A DNA stretch of 64,000 nucleotides, taken from contig CAMCRE010000005.1 of the NCBI GenBank assembly GCA_945877255.1, positions 33,515-97,514 on the forward strand, written 5' to 3'. Position 1 is the stretch's first letter, and each line of letters starts with the position of its first letter. A program made the position numbers and the translations under genes. Under the pieces are notes generated by a model that worked only from the letters and a program-made list of their open reading frames with translations, did no database searches and was not told where the DNA came from. Shown piece by piece: positions 8,667 to 16,083 of the stretch. This stretch comes from an uncultured Erysipelotrichaceae bacterium. GTDB lineage: Bacteria; Bacillota_I; Bacilli_A; Erysipelotrichales; Erysipelotrichaceae.

Positions 8667-8776
8667 GAGGTTCGTATTAAAAAGGACATTGTGACAATGC
8701 TTTACGTTGTTGCGGTCATTTTAGGTTTTTTAGTTTTACTATTTAAAGCCTAATATTCAATCAAACCTCCTAATGA
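8660..8776 (+). repeat. 13-bp inverted repeat covering a ribosome binding site
   Basis: TCATTAGGAGGTT (8660-8672) is the exact reverse complement of AACCTCCTAATGA (8764-8776). The left arm holds the TAGGAGG of the mini membrane peptide, so folding would block its translation. Confidence 0.6.
8676..8753 (+). CDS. Putative 25-residue membrane peptide with an AUU start
   Basis: After TAGGAGG and a 5-nt spacer comes ATT, then an open frame of about 25 codons: two Lys and an Asp, followed by a hydrophobic helix (MLYVVAVILGFLVLLF) and a short Lys-Ala tail. No ATG, GTG or TTG occurs at the ideal distance; later in-frame GTG (8691) and ATG (8697) are alternatives behind a weaker AAGGA. The ribosome binding site is inside one arm of a 13-bp perfect inverted repeat (8660-8672 with 8764-8776), so it could be hidden in the RNA. 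The small membrane peptide may be real, but the start is uncertain. Confidence 0.35.
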   Translation: MKKDIVTMLYVVAVILGFLVLLFKA

Positions 8777-8838
8777 AAAATAACACAAAAAAGAGTGGAT
8801 TGCAGTCCACTCTTTTTCTTTTTATTCAATCAAACCTC
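8754..8838 (+). repeat. 16-bp direct repeat (TATTCAATCAAACCTC)
   Basis: TATTCAATCAAACCTC occurs at 8754-8769 and 8823-8838, flanking a terminator. The first copy overlaps the right arm of the ribosome-binding-site inverted repeat. It could be a duplication or a pair of protein binding sites upstream of the recombinase. Confidence 0.6.
8788..8820 (+). terminator. Strong rho-independent terminator
   Basis: AAAAAGAGTGGA and TCCACTCTTTTT form a perfect 12-bp stem with a 6-nt loop and T-run. It ends the transfer operon before the recombinase gene. Confidence 0.88.
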
Positions 8839-8894
8839 AGTTATATTGTATGGTATTGTTGCAGAAAAATCAAGTAAGATGTTCTTATGTTATT

Positions 8895-8903
8895 TGATAT
8901 AAT
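8895..8903 (+). promoter_or_regulatory. Extended -10 promoter of the recombinase
   Basis: TGATATAAT is an extended -10 box (TGn plus TATAAT) about 33 nt before the recombinase ATG. No good -35 box is seen, so the recombinase may have its own weak or regulated promoter. Confidence 0.5.
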
Positions 8904-8935
8904 TTATTAGTCAAAAAAGGACTAGGAGGATACAG

Positions 8936-10243
8936 ATGAAAAAACATACTGTTAATGTAGCGATTTATATGCGAGTCAGCACTAAAAAACAAGCTGATAG
9001 TAAGTTGGGGTTAGAGGCTCAGGAAAGAAATATCCATGAATGGTTGAAATACAATTATCCTTATCAAGACTATGAAATTGATATAACATATTTTGTAGAT
9101 GAGGCAATAAGTGGTGCTAAATTTGAAAGAATACAGTTACAGAATATGTTAAAACTTATTCAAGAAAATTATTTTGATTTATGTGTGATTTATAAAATAG
9201 ACCGTTTAGCTAGAGATATTGAAATATCAGCACATATTAGAAAAGTTGTAATTAATTCTAAATGTGTCTTATGTTCAACTACCGAAAATTTCGATTTGAC
9301 AACGATTGAAGGGACATTTGTGTATAATATTAATTCTGTATTTGGTGAATATGAACGTGCTGTCATCAAAAAACGTACAGAAGATTCACAAATAAGTCGC
9401 CTGACAAGAAAAGAATATCCGTTTAGAGCGAGCTATGGCTATATTAGAGATGATAATAAAGTCATGCAAATTAACGAAGATGAGGCAAAAATAATTCGCT
9501 TTATTTTTAATGAATATATGGCGTGTCATTCCTATGAAATAGTTAGACAAAATCTTATAAGCACATATAATATCAAAGTCAGTGAAGATTTTATTTCGAG
9601 GGCGTTATCGAAAACACAATACAAAGGTTGTTTTGTCAAAAATGGTGTAACATATTATGATGTACTACCAGTAATAATTGCTGAAGATGTATTTGATACC
9701 GTACAAAAAATAAAAAAAGAAAGTTATAAAGCGAAGAGAAGCGAACAGTATTTATACAGTGATTTAATATTTTGTGTCAAATGCAGGCAAAGAAGCATTA
9801 AAAAATTAGTAAAGAAACCAAGAAAACGATACTATTATTACCATTGTGAAACATGTAATAAATACATTAATATTGAAAAAAAGGAATATGAAATTAGTTC
9901 TACAGTGTGCTACCATGTTTTGGAAAATAAATATACTGAAGATAATACGCAGTATATTAATAGAATTAATTATCTTGAGAAAAGAAAACAAACTATTATT
10001 CATGATTATGCAGTAGGAGCAATAGCATTAATATACTATCATGAAGTAATCGACGCTATAAATGATGAAATCTCAAAATTAAAATACAAAATCGCAATTA
10101 AAGAAAATTCAATCAACTATAGTCAAATGAATGCAATTCAAAAAACGTTGTTTTATCAAACGCACGTATCAAAAATATATATCAATTTTGATAATAAAAT
10201 TGTCGAAAACATTGTGTTTAAAGAAAATAAAAAGAAAAAGTAG
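8936..10243 (+). CDS. Serine recombinase (integrase/excisionase of the element)
   Basis: The 435-residue protein begins with the resolvase/invertase catalytic domain: Arg13 and the nucleophile Ser15 in YMRVSTKKQ, then YKIDRLAR near residue 85. A Recombinase domain follows (residues about 165-260). A zinc ribbon with CVKC and CETC comes next, then a coiled coil. This is the large-serine-recombinase layout used for integration and excision of mobile elements. GGAGG precedes the ATG. It transcribes in the same direction as the transfer genes but from its own promoter after a terminator, and the element's right end should be close by. Confidence 0.92.
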   Translation: MKKHTVNVAIYMRVSTKKQADSKLGLEAQERNIHEWLKYNYPYQDYEIDITYFVDEAISGAKFERIQLQNMLKLIQENYFDLCVIYKIDRLARDIEISAHIRKVVINSKCVLCSTTENFDLTTIEGTFVYNINSVFGEYERAVIKKRTEDSQISRLTRKEYPFRASYGYIRDDNKVMQINEDEAKIIRFIFNEYMACHSYEIVRQNLISTYNIKVSEDFISRALSKTQYKGCFVKNGVTYYDVLPVIIAEDVFDTVQKIKKESYKAKRSEQYLYSDLIFCVKCRQRSIKKLVKKPRKRYYYYHCETCNKYINIEKKEYEISSTVCYHVLENKYTEDNTQYINRINYLEKRKQTIIHDYAVGAIALIYYHEVIDAINDEISKLKYKIAIKENSINYSQMNAIQKTLFYQTHVSKIYINFDNKIVENIVFKENKKKK

Positions 10244-10268
10244 TTTTTTGCTACTTTTTCTTTTATTT
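10231..10268 (+). terminator. Terminator of the recombinase gene
   Basis: AAAGAAAAAGTAG (10231-10243) pairs perfectly with CTACTTTTTCTTT (10251-10263) around a T-rich loop, followed by more T. It overlaps the recombinase stop codon. Confidence 0.8.
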
Positions 10269-10271
10269 TAA

Positions 10272-10300
10272 TTGACATATACACTAAAATAGTGTATAAT
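10272..10300 (+). promoter_or_regulatory. Perfect sigma-A promoter
   Basis: TTGACA (10272-10277) and TATAAT (10295-10300) are both full consensus with a 17-nt spacer. No open frame follows, so the product is most likely an RNA. Confidence 0.9.
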
Positions 10301-10306
10301 AAAGGC

Positions 10307-10566
10307 AGATAATCAAATAGCTACCAACTATTTGAAACCCTAGATAATATGTATCATCAACATACACATTCATCATTAATTCAATTATATATTAAATTAA
10401 GATTAAATGCAAGTGTTATACTAATTATCTAGTTCAATAGAAATGGTAAGACACTTTTTATTATGTAAAATATATGTCTTCCGCAGATAAGTGGTTTGTG
10501 ATAGTAATCATAGTGCCACCATATTAAAATTAATGGCAACTTTACAGTAAGTTGCTCTTTTTTTTT
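10307..10566 (+). ncRNA. Putative structured non-coding RNA (about 260 nt)
   Basis: It starts about 7 nt after a consensus promoter and ends in a terminator, with no credible reading frame between. Several stems are visible. A 5' hairpin is CAAATAG/CTATTTG (10314-10334). A long-range composite stem pairs CTATTTGAA plus CTAGATAAT (10328-10348) with ATTATCTAG plus TTCAATAG (10424-10440). Further stems are GGTAAGACA/TGTCTTCC (10445-10482) and GTGG/CCAC (10491-10519). The first hairpin and the long-range stem use the same bases, so they exclude each other. It lacks the conserved sequences I know for RNase P, tmRNA or SRP RNA. 6S-like or regulatory RNA remain possible. Confidence 0.6.
10536..10566 (+). 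terminator. Terminator of the putative RNA
   Basis: GCAACTT (10536-10542) and AAGTTGC (10549-10555) form a 7-bp stem with a 6-nt loop, followed by CTCTTTTTTTTT. Confidence 0.85.
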
Positions 10567-10569
10567 ATG

Positions 10570-10656
10570 TCAAGAAAAATTTTTGTGAGATAGGAAATTG
10601 ATTTTTTTAAATCGTATCAATGTTAAAAATAGGATTGAAAAAATGACCTTTTTCAT
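10570..10656 (-). CDS. Putative 28-residue hydrophobic/basic peptide
   Basis: On the minus strand an ideal AAGGAGG (10672-10666) lies 9 nt before an ATG at 10656. The peptide begins MKKVIFSILFLTLIRF and continues with a basic, His/Lys/Asn-containing tail. It has the look of a small membrane toxin or a signal-peptide-like pheromone precursor. It converges on the putative RNA: its stop codon is only 4 nt from the RNA's T-run, and no terminator for the minus transcript is seen before the RNA. The peptide's own ribosome binding site is better evidence than its length. Confidence 0.45.
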   Translation of the reverse strand: MKKVIFSILFLTLIRFKKINFLSHKNFS

Positions 10657-10676
10657 TGTTGTATACCTCCTTGTTA

Positions 10677-10744
10677 ATGTTACAATAAAAGTACTCAAAA
10701 AAGGTAAAATAAAAATATCCACTTGAGCACTTTTGTTGTAAAAT
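10677..10744. repeat. 22-bp imperfect inverted repeat between divergent small ORFs
   Basis: TTGAGCACTTTTGTTGTAAAAT (10723-10744) matches the reverse complement of 10677-10698 at 19 of 22 positions, with a 24-nt spacer. Each copy points toward a strong ribosome binding site of a small ORF, one per strand. The sites end in -10-like TAAAAT and TAACAT and have poor -35 boxes. This looks like a paired operator/promoter region that needs an activator; no regulator is seen next to it. Confidence 0.6.
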
Positions 10745-10768
10745 AGTAGTATTGAAAAGGAGAATAAC

Positions 10769-10882
10769 ATAATACATACAACTACTATTATACAAGACTT
10801 AAAAGTAACCAATTTACTTGATTTAAAAAAATTGAAAGATATTGAAAAAAAACAAAACATATGTTATTATATGAGTGTATAA
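10769..10882 (+). CDS. Putative 37-residue peptide with an AUA start
   Basis: AAGGAG (10757-10762) is followed, after 6 nt, by ATA and 36 further sense codons ending in TAA. No ATG, GTG or TTG is available near the ribosome binding site; the only in-frame ATG is three codons from the stop. The peptide has a polar N-terminus, a Leu/Lys-rich middle (LLDLKKLKDIEKK) and a C-terminus ending CYYMSV. Either AUA is used as a rare start, or an ATG has been lost by one G-to-A change. Unrecognised. Confidence 0.35.
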   Translation: MIHTTTIIQDLKVTNLLDLKKLKDIEKKQNICYYMSV

Positions 10883-10921
10883 AGTAGAGCATTAAATCAA
10901 CGATAAAAAGGAGGGTTAAAT

Positions 10922-11242
10922 ATAAAAAAAATTAATCAAATATTGGTAACTTTAATATTATCTACTATCAGTGCAATTGTTGCTATACTAATAAGAATAA
11001 ATTCAAATAATGAAGGTTATGTAAATACTGTAGCTATTGCGATAACATTTTTATTGTATTTGTGGATTTACAGAAAAGACAGTTATTATATATTTTTAAT
11101 TTATTCCGCACATTTTCTATTATTTTATTTATTTACTACAGTTTCTTATTTATTGGTGATTGCAACTTACTCAGACATAACATCATTTATTGGGTGTTTT
11201 GCAATCTGGTTAATACTATATAAAGAAAAACATAAAAGGTGA
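10922..11242 (+). CDS. Small membrane protein with an AUA start
   Basis: The frame has three to four hydrophobic segments (about 106 residues) and a Lys/His/Arg tail. AAGGAGG (10908-10914) is 7 nt from an ATA that opens with KKINQILVTLIL, a typical membrane-protein N-terminus. The first conventional start, TTG at 10943, is 28 nt from the ribosome binding site and would delete part of the first helix. It follows the AUA-started peptide by 39 nt on the same strand. Small multi-helix proteins beside peptide genes are often immunity proteins, but there is no direct evidence here. Confidence 0.5.
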   Translation: MKKINQILVTLILSTISAIVAILIRINSNNEGYVNTVAIAITFLLYLWIYRKDSYYIFLIYSAHFLLFYLFTTVSYLLVIATYSDITSFIGCFAIWLILYKEKHKR

Positions 11243-11309
11243 AATAATATATTTATTAAGTAATTACACCAGAATAAACCACATAATGAAGTATAAATAA
11301 TCTAAATAT

Positions 11310-11338
11310 TTGCTATTTATCTTTATTTTTTGTATAAT
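11310..11338 (+). promoter_or_regulatory. Promoter of rpmE
   Basis: TTGCTA (11310-11315), a 17-nt spacer and TATAAT (11333-11338). The leader that follows (to 11402) contains TTAGAT/ATCTAA as a small hairpin just before the ribosome binding site. Confidence 0.75.
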
Positions 11339-11402
11339 ATTATAGTCTTAAGGAAAAACTTACTTTAGATTGATAAGATATCTAAGGCGGAAGGAGAAAA
11401 AT

Positions 11403-11648
11403 ATGAAAAAAGGAATTCACCCAGAATACAGAAAAGTTGTTTTTATGGATGTAACCAGTGAATATAAATTTTTATCTGGTTCAACTAAACCAACAAATGA
11501 CACGATTGTATGGGAAGACGGCAACGAATATCCGTTAATCAAAGTAGAAATTAGCTGTGATACACACCCTTTCTACACAGGTAAACAAAGATTTGCTGCT
11601 GCTCAAGGAAGAATTGAGAAATTCAACCGTAAATATGGTACAAAGTAA
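11403..11648 (+). CDS. rpmE2: 50S ribosomal protein L31 type B
   Basis: The 81-residue protein starts [16 protein letters not shown], the typical L31 opening. It lacks the CxxC zinc pair of type A, so it is the zinc-independent type B form. The ATG at 11403 follows GGAGAAAAAT and fits the family start. L31 bridges the large and small ribosomal subunits. Its own promoter and a terminator make it a separate unit ahead of tdk, as in related Bacilli. Confidence 0.95.
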   Translation: MKKGIHPEYRKVVFMDVTSEYKFLSGSTKPTNDTIVWEDGNEYPLIKVEISCDTHPFYTGKQRFAAAQGRIEKFNRKYGTK

Positions 11649-11677
11649 AATAAGGACGGTTAAGTCCTTATTTTTTT
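11649..11677 (+). terminator. Terminator after rpmE
   Basis: AATAAGGAC and GTCCTTATT form a 9-bp stem with a GGTTAA loop and T-run. Confidence 0.88.
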
Positions 11678-11698
11678 ATGAAATAAGAGGTTATAAAA

Positions 11699-12313
11699 AT
11701 GTATAAAAAATATGAAGAAGGATTAATCGAAGTCATCGCAGGTTGTATGTTTGCAGGAAAAACAGAAGAATTAATACGTCGTATAAAAGTTTTTGAATTC
11801 GCAAAGAAAAAGGTTGTTGTATTTAAACCAAAAATAGATAATCGCTATAGCGAAGACAAAGTTGTTTCGCATGCAGGAAGTGCAGTTCAAAGTTATGCGA
11901 TCGAAAAATCTGTAGAAATTTTAAATATTGTTGATGATAGTGTTGATGTTGTTGCGATAGATGAAGTACAATTTTTTGATGATGATATTATTTTTATTTG
12001 TGAGTTTTTAGCTCAAAAAGGAAAACGAGTAATGTGTGCAGGACTAGATATGGATTTTAGAGGAATACCATTTCCAGTTATGGCCCATTTAATCACGATT
12101 GCAGAATTTGTAACTAAATTAACGGCTGTATGTGTAAAATGTGGCGCACCCGCAACACGAAGTCAACGGTTAATCGATGGCACACCGGCTGATTATAATG
12201 ATCCAATTATTTTGGTAGGAGCTCAAGAAAGTTACGAAGCAAGATGCAGGCACGATCATATCGTAGTGAATCACCCATTTATGGAAAAAATTAAAAATTT
12301 AAAGGAACAATAA
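11699..12313 (+). CDS. tdk: Thymidine kinase
   Basis: This 204-residue type II thymidine kinase phosphorylates thymidine to dTMP in the salvage pathway. The P-loop is GCMFAGKT (residues 15-22) and the substrate/lid region includes [11 protein letters not shown]. Zinc cysteines appear as CVKCGAPA and a later Cys. The gene sits just 2 nt before prfA, matching the tdk-prfA-prmC order of other Bacilli. The organism also encodes thyA and pdp, so it can both make and recycle thymidylate. Confidence 0.97.
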   Translation: MYKKYEEGLIEVIAGCMFAGKTEELIRRIKVFEFAKKKVVVFKPKIDNRYSEDKVVSHAGSAVQSYAIEKSVEILNIVDDSVDVVAIDEVQFFDDDIIFICEFLAQKGKRVMCAGLDMDFRGIPFPVMAHLITIAEFVTKLTAVCVKCGAPATRSQRLIDGTPADYNDPIILVGAQESYEARCRHDHIVVNHPFMEKIKNLKEQ

Positions 12314-12315
12314 TT

Positions 12316-13386
12316 ATGAACATCGTATTTGAAAGATTAGAAGAAATGGAAAAAAGGTATCAAGAAATCAATGATTTAATGATGCAACCACATATTGTTA
12401 GTGATAATCGTCAAATGGCTAAATTAGGAAAAGAACAAGCATCACTGACACAAACAGTAGAAGTTTACACACAATACAAAGAAATAATGTCGCAAATTTC
12501 TGATGCTAAAGAAATGCTGCAAGAAAATGATAAAGAAATTAGAGAAATGGCCAAAGCTGAATTAGAATCTTTAGAATTACAAAAAGACGAAGTTTTAGCG
12601 AAGTTAGAAATATTATTAATTGAAAAAGATCCAAATGAAGAATGTAATGCTATTGTGGAGATAAGAGGTGCTGCCGGTGGAGATGAAGGAAACATTTTTG
12701 CGGGTGACCTATATCGAATGTATGCACGATATGCTGAATCTGTAGGGTGGAAGTTAGAGCTATTAGAAATGCAGGAAGCAGAAGCTGGAGGGTTCTCATT
12801 AGTGAGCTTTATTGTAAAAGGTGATCGAGCATATGGAAGACTACAATTTGAATCAGGGTCACATCGTGTGCAACGTGTTCCAAAAACAGAATCACAAGGT
12901 AGGATTCATACTTCAACAGCAACTGTATTAGTTACCCCTGAATTAGAAGATATTGAAATTGAAATTAATCCTAATGATTTAGAAATTGACACACTTCGTG
13001 CGTCTGGTGCTGGAGGACAACACGTTAATAAAACAGATTCAGCGGTAAGAATTACGCATTTACCTACTGGAATTACAGTTAAATGTCAAGATGGAAGAAG
13101 TCAACACGATAATCGTGATAAAGCAATGAAGCTAATTAAACAACGTGTACATGAAGTACATATGGAAAAAATAGAAAAAGAACAAGGTATTGAAAGAAAA
13201 AATAAAATTGGAACGGGTGATAGAAGTGAAAAAATTAGAACTTATAATTATCCGCAAAATAGAGTGAGTGACCATCGAATAGGGTTAACGTTACAACAAC
13301 TTGATAGAATTATGGAAGGTAAATTGCAAGATGTGCTAGATGCATTAGAATCTGCTAATCAAGCAGCTAAAATAGCAGGAAAATGA
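12316..13386 (+). CDS. prfA: Peptide chain release factor 1
   Basis: The 356-residue RF1 releases peptides at UAA and UAG codons. The codon-reading PxT motif is Pro189-Lys-Thr191 (VPKTESQGR), which marks RF1 rather than RF2. The catalytic GGQ is at residues 233-235. Length is normal. The stop codon overlaps the ATG of prmC, whose product methylates this GGQ glutamine. Confidence 0.98.
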   Translation: MNIVFERLEEMEKRYQEINDLMMQPHIVSDNRQMAKLGKEQASLTQTVEVYTQYKEIMSQISDAKEMLQENDKEIREMAKAELESLELQKDEVLAKLEILLIEKDPNEECNAIVEIRGAAGGDEGNIFAGDLYRMYARYAESVGWKLELLEMQEAEAGGFSLVSFIVKGDRAYGRLQFESGSHRVQRVPKTESQGRIHTSTATVLVTPELEDIEIEINPNDLEIDTLRASGAGGQHVNKTDSAVRITHLPTGITVKCQDGRSQHDNRDKAMKLIKQRVHEVHMEKIEKEQGIERKNKIGTGDRSEKIRTYNYPQNRVSDHRIGLTLQQLDRIMEGKLQDVLDALESANQAAKIAGK

Positions 13387-14225
13387 CATATCGTGAATTA
13401 GTGAATAACGCATCAGAAAGATTAGAAAAAAATGGTAATAATCCACAAGACGCGATATTTTTACTGTTGGAATTATCAAATAAAGAGTCGTATGATTTAT
13501 ATCTTAACTATGATGAAGAAGTTAATGAAGATATTAGAAACTTATTTGAAGAGTTATTAAACAGATTATTGTTGCATGAACCATTACAATATATTTTAGG
13601 TTATGAAAACTTTTATGGCTATCGCTTTATTGTGAATGAGAATGTATTAATACCACGTGATGAAACACAAGAATTAGTTAGTAATGTTTTAGCTGATATT
13701 GATAGTTATTTCAGTAGTCCGACGGTTATTGATGTTGGGTGTGGGAGTGGTATAATTGGTTTAACTCTAAAAAAAGAAGAGCCAAGTATTAATGTAATAT
13801 TAAGTGATATTAGCTCAGATGCTATAAATGTCGCAAAACAAAATGCAGAAAATCTAAATGTTGAAGCAGATTTTTTAATAGGTGATATGCTTGAACCGTT
13901 TATTGAAAAAAATATAAAAGCGGATATTATAGTAAGTAATCCACCATATATTAAACAATCAGAAGTTTTAGAAAAAAGTGTTGTGAATTATGAGCCCAAT
14001 ATTGCGTTATTTGGCGGAGAAGATGGACTAATGTTTTATCGTCAAATATTTGATAAAGCGCATCTAATATTAAATGAAAAATTTATGATGGCATTTGAAA
14101 TAGGGTATGACCAAAAAACCGCGTTAATGAATTTATCAAAACAATATTTTCCAAATTGTGAAATTGAAGTACTGAAAGATATTAATAATAAAGATCGAAT
14201 GTTATTTATATATAAATTAAATTAA
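13383..14225 (+). CDS. prmC: Release factor glutamine methyltransferase
   Basis: The 280-residue enzyme methylates the GGQ glutamine of release factors with S-adenosylmethionine. The AdoMet-binding loop is [10 protein letters not shown] (117-126), and the catalytic NPPY (186-189) binds the amide. The start overlaps the prfA stop by 4 nt (ATGA), so the two are translationally coupled. Confidence 0.97.
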   Translation: MTYRELVNNASERLEKNGNNPQDAIFLLLELSNKESYDLYLNYDEEVNEDIRNLFEELLNRLLLHEPLQYILGYENFYGYRFIVNENVLIPRDETQELVSNVLADIDSYFSSPTVIDVGCGSGIIGLTLKKEEPSINVILSDISSDAINVAKQNAENLNVEADFLIGDMLEPFIEKNIKADIIVSNPPYIKQSEVLEKSVVNYEPNIALFGGEDGLMFYRQIFDKAHLILNEKFMMAFEIGYDQKTALMNLSKQYFPNCEIEVLKDINNKDRMLFIYKLN

Positions 14226-14263
14226 AAGAAGCGTTAAGCAAAGATATACTTAACGCTTCTTTT
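14224..14263. terminator. Bidirectional terminator between prmC and mscS
   Basis: AAAAGAAGCGTTAAG and CTTAACGCTTCTTTT form a 15-bp perfect stem with A and T runs on both sides, so it serves the two converging genes. Confidence 0.9.
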
Positions 14264-15044
14264 AATTTTTCACAATAGTTTTTGCAAGAATAATTTCATT
14301 TTCTTTAAATAGTTTTAAAATCTCAATTCGCAATTCGCTTAGTGTAGTGTTGCTTGCTGCTGCGTTCTCGCAAAAAACCATAGATTTAATTTCAACGCCA
14401 TAAAGTGTGGTATTAGTAACTAACACATCTGTGTAACGCAATACACGTTGATGCGTATCTAAAGTTTGTTCAATAATCGAAAGAGCTTTAGCATGGTCGG
14501 TGTCAAATTCCAACACAAATACTAATGGTAGACCTTTTGACGCTTTAAAATCACTAATATTTTCTATTATAAATGCGTTTAATCTTGTGTTTGAAATAAC
14601 TTGTTTTGTGTTTTCAAAACTTCTAATAATAGTATGTCTAAGTGTAATATCCTCAACAACACCGCTAATTAATCCGTTTTCAACTTTGATTGTATCACCA
14701 ATTACAAAAGGTTTAAATAAAATAATAAACAACCCGCTAATTAAATTAGAAATGGAGTCTTGTGAAGCGAATCCTATAACAAGAGCAATAACACCTCCAG
14801 AAGCTAGTAATGAGAGCGTAAAGTTTCTTAGTGGATTAAACTGCAACAATAGTAAGTATATCCAAACACTATAAAAAGTGATGCGAACGATTTTAGTTAC
14901 TAAATTAGCGTTTTTAAATGCACGTTTATGGAGGATAAAAACGGTATATTTAGATAATAAAAAAGTAATTATAAAACTTATTACAAAAAAAATAATAAAA
15001 AATAGGAATCCATTTTGAAAAAATACATCAATATATGACAACAT
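14262..15044 (-). CDS. MscS-family mechanosensitive channel
   Basis: The 260-residue membrane protein has three N-terminal hydrophobic segments. It then has the MscS pore/beta-domain pattern: LLASGGVIALVIGFASQDSISNLISG, KPFVIGD and GVVEDITLRHT. Such channels open under membrane tension and protect against hypo-osmotic shock. It lies 27 nt downstream of the nucleotidyltransferase gene on the same strand, so it is probably co-transcribed. The subclass (MscS or YnaI/MscK-like) cannot be set from sequence alone. Confidence 0.9.
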   Translation of the reverse strand: MLSYIDVFFQNGFLFFIIFFVISFIITFLLSKYTVFILHKRAFKNANLVTKIVRITFYSVWIYLLLLQFNPLRNFTLSLLASGGVIALVIGFASQDSISNLISGLFIILFKPFVIGDTIKVENGLISGVVEDITLRHTIIRSFENTKQVISNTRLNAFIIENISDFKASKGLPLVFVLEFDTDHAKALSIIEQTLDTHQRVLRYTDVLVTNTTLYGVEIKSMVFCENAAASNTTLSELRIEILKLFKENEIILAKTIVKN

Positions 15045-15070
15045 ATTTGATACCTAAAAAAGAAAACAGC

Positions 15071-15970
15071 TTAAGCTGCTTTCCAAAGTGGATTTGGATA
15101 TGCTCCAGAATCCATTAATTGTTTGATTCCTTCTTTTACTTTTGGTTTATCTTCTTGATAAGTTACTCCGTACCATCTTGCGTTTGATACAATTGCCTCA
15201 ACGAAAATGTTTTTGGCAAGCATTAACTCATTAACAGCGTATGGAATATAGTATTCGCTTTTTATATCAGAAACATCTAATTTAGATAAAAATGAATTAA
15301 ATCCTTCTTCAAACAAGTAATCAATAAATGACTTAGGTAATCCCCACATATTCATCGAAACTGGTGAATTTTCGTCTAAATGGTGCCAAGTCTCATCTTC
15401 AAAATATGCTACACCAGAATCGATTTTTTCGATACGTGTACGCTCATGTACTGCAACTAATTGTCCGTTATTTACTTCGCACACCCCTCTGGCTACACTA
15501 CCGAAATCTGTTAAGGTGTTTTTTAACACATAATTAATGATTGCGTAATCATTTTTTGATGTAGTCAGGAAATTATATAATTTTTCAAATGATTCGTATC
15601 CGTAAAAATCATCTGCATTAATTACACCGAATGGTGCATCAATTACATCTTTACAGCAAAGTAAAGCGTGTGCTGTCCCCCAAGGTTTTGTGCGTTCAAA
15701 CTTATATTCTCCCACAAATTTATCAACGCTTTGGAATACGTATTGAATTTCAATATCTTTTGGTAATTTTGATACTAAAGCTGTTTTAAAATCATCTTCG
15801 ATTTCTTTTTTTATAATAAACACAAAACGTTTAAATCCGGCTTTAATAGCATCAAAAATTGATAATTCTAAAATAATTTCACCATTTGGACCGATAGGAT
15901 CGATTTGTTTTAATCCACCGTATCTACTACCCATCCCTGCTGCAAGCACTACTAAAATTGGTTGTTTCAT
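15071..15970 (-). CDS. Sugar-phosphate nucleotidyltransferase-like protein
   Basis: The 299-residue protein starts with the nucleotidyltransferase signature LAAGMGSRYGGLKQIDPIGP and has the metal-binding segment NADDFYG near residue 118. Enzymes of this fold join a sugar-1-phosphate to a nucleotide. It differs from GalU and GlmU, so the sugar is unknown. AGGAGG precedes the ATG, and a promoter (TTGTTT, 17 nt, TAAAAT at 16016-15988) drives it divergently from the next gene. mscS follows. Confidence 0.8.
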   Translation of the reverse strand: MKQPILVVLAAGMGSRYGGLKQIDPIGPNGEIILELSIFDAIKAGFKRFVFIIKKEIEDDFKTALVSKLPKDIEIQYVFQSVDKFVGEYKFERTKPWGTAHALLCCKDVIDAPFGVINADDFYGYESFEKLYNFLTTSKNDYAIINYVLKNTLTDFGSVARGVCEVNNGQLVAVHERTRIEKIDSGVAYFEDETWHHLDENSPVSMNMWGLPKSFIDYLFEEGFNSFLSKLDVSDIKSEYYIPYAVNELMLAKNIFVEAIVSNARWYGVTYQEDKPKVKEGIKQLMDSGAYPNPLWKAA

Positions 15971-15987
15971 AAATACCTCCTGTTAAT

Positions 15988-16063
15988 ATTTTATCATTTT
16001 ATTTTAATATAAACAAGTCTATTATTAAGAGTAGTTGAGGAAAATTATAACTTAGTGTATAAT
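15988..16063. promoter_or_regulatory. Divergent promoters
   Basis: Minus strand: TTGTTT (16016-16011), 17-nt spacer, TAAAAT (15993-15988) toward the nucleotidyltransferase. Plus strand: TTGAGG (16035-16040), 17-nt spacer, TATAAT (16058-16063) toward the membrane-anchored protein. Confidence 0.75.
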
Positions 16064-16083
16064 GTAAGTATGGAGGATTTCAT

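Noticed and set aside
8754..8838. CRISPR-like repeat
   Set aside because: Only two copies of a 16-bp repeat with a terminator between; no spacers and no cas genes.
10307..10566. RNase P, tmRNA or SRP RNA for the structured RNA
   Set aside because: The conserved core sequences I know (RNase P GAGGAAAGUCC, tmRNA ends, SRP tetraloop region) are absent. A short match to an RNase P AGAAATGG-type segment is too short to count.
10570..10860. Long minus-strand frame of 96 codons beginning at 10860
   Set aside because: It has no ribosome binding site at its far start. Only its last 29 codons, with AAGGAGG before the ATG at 10656, look like a gene.
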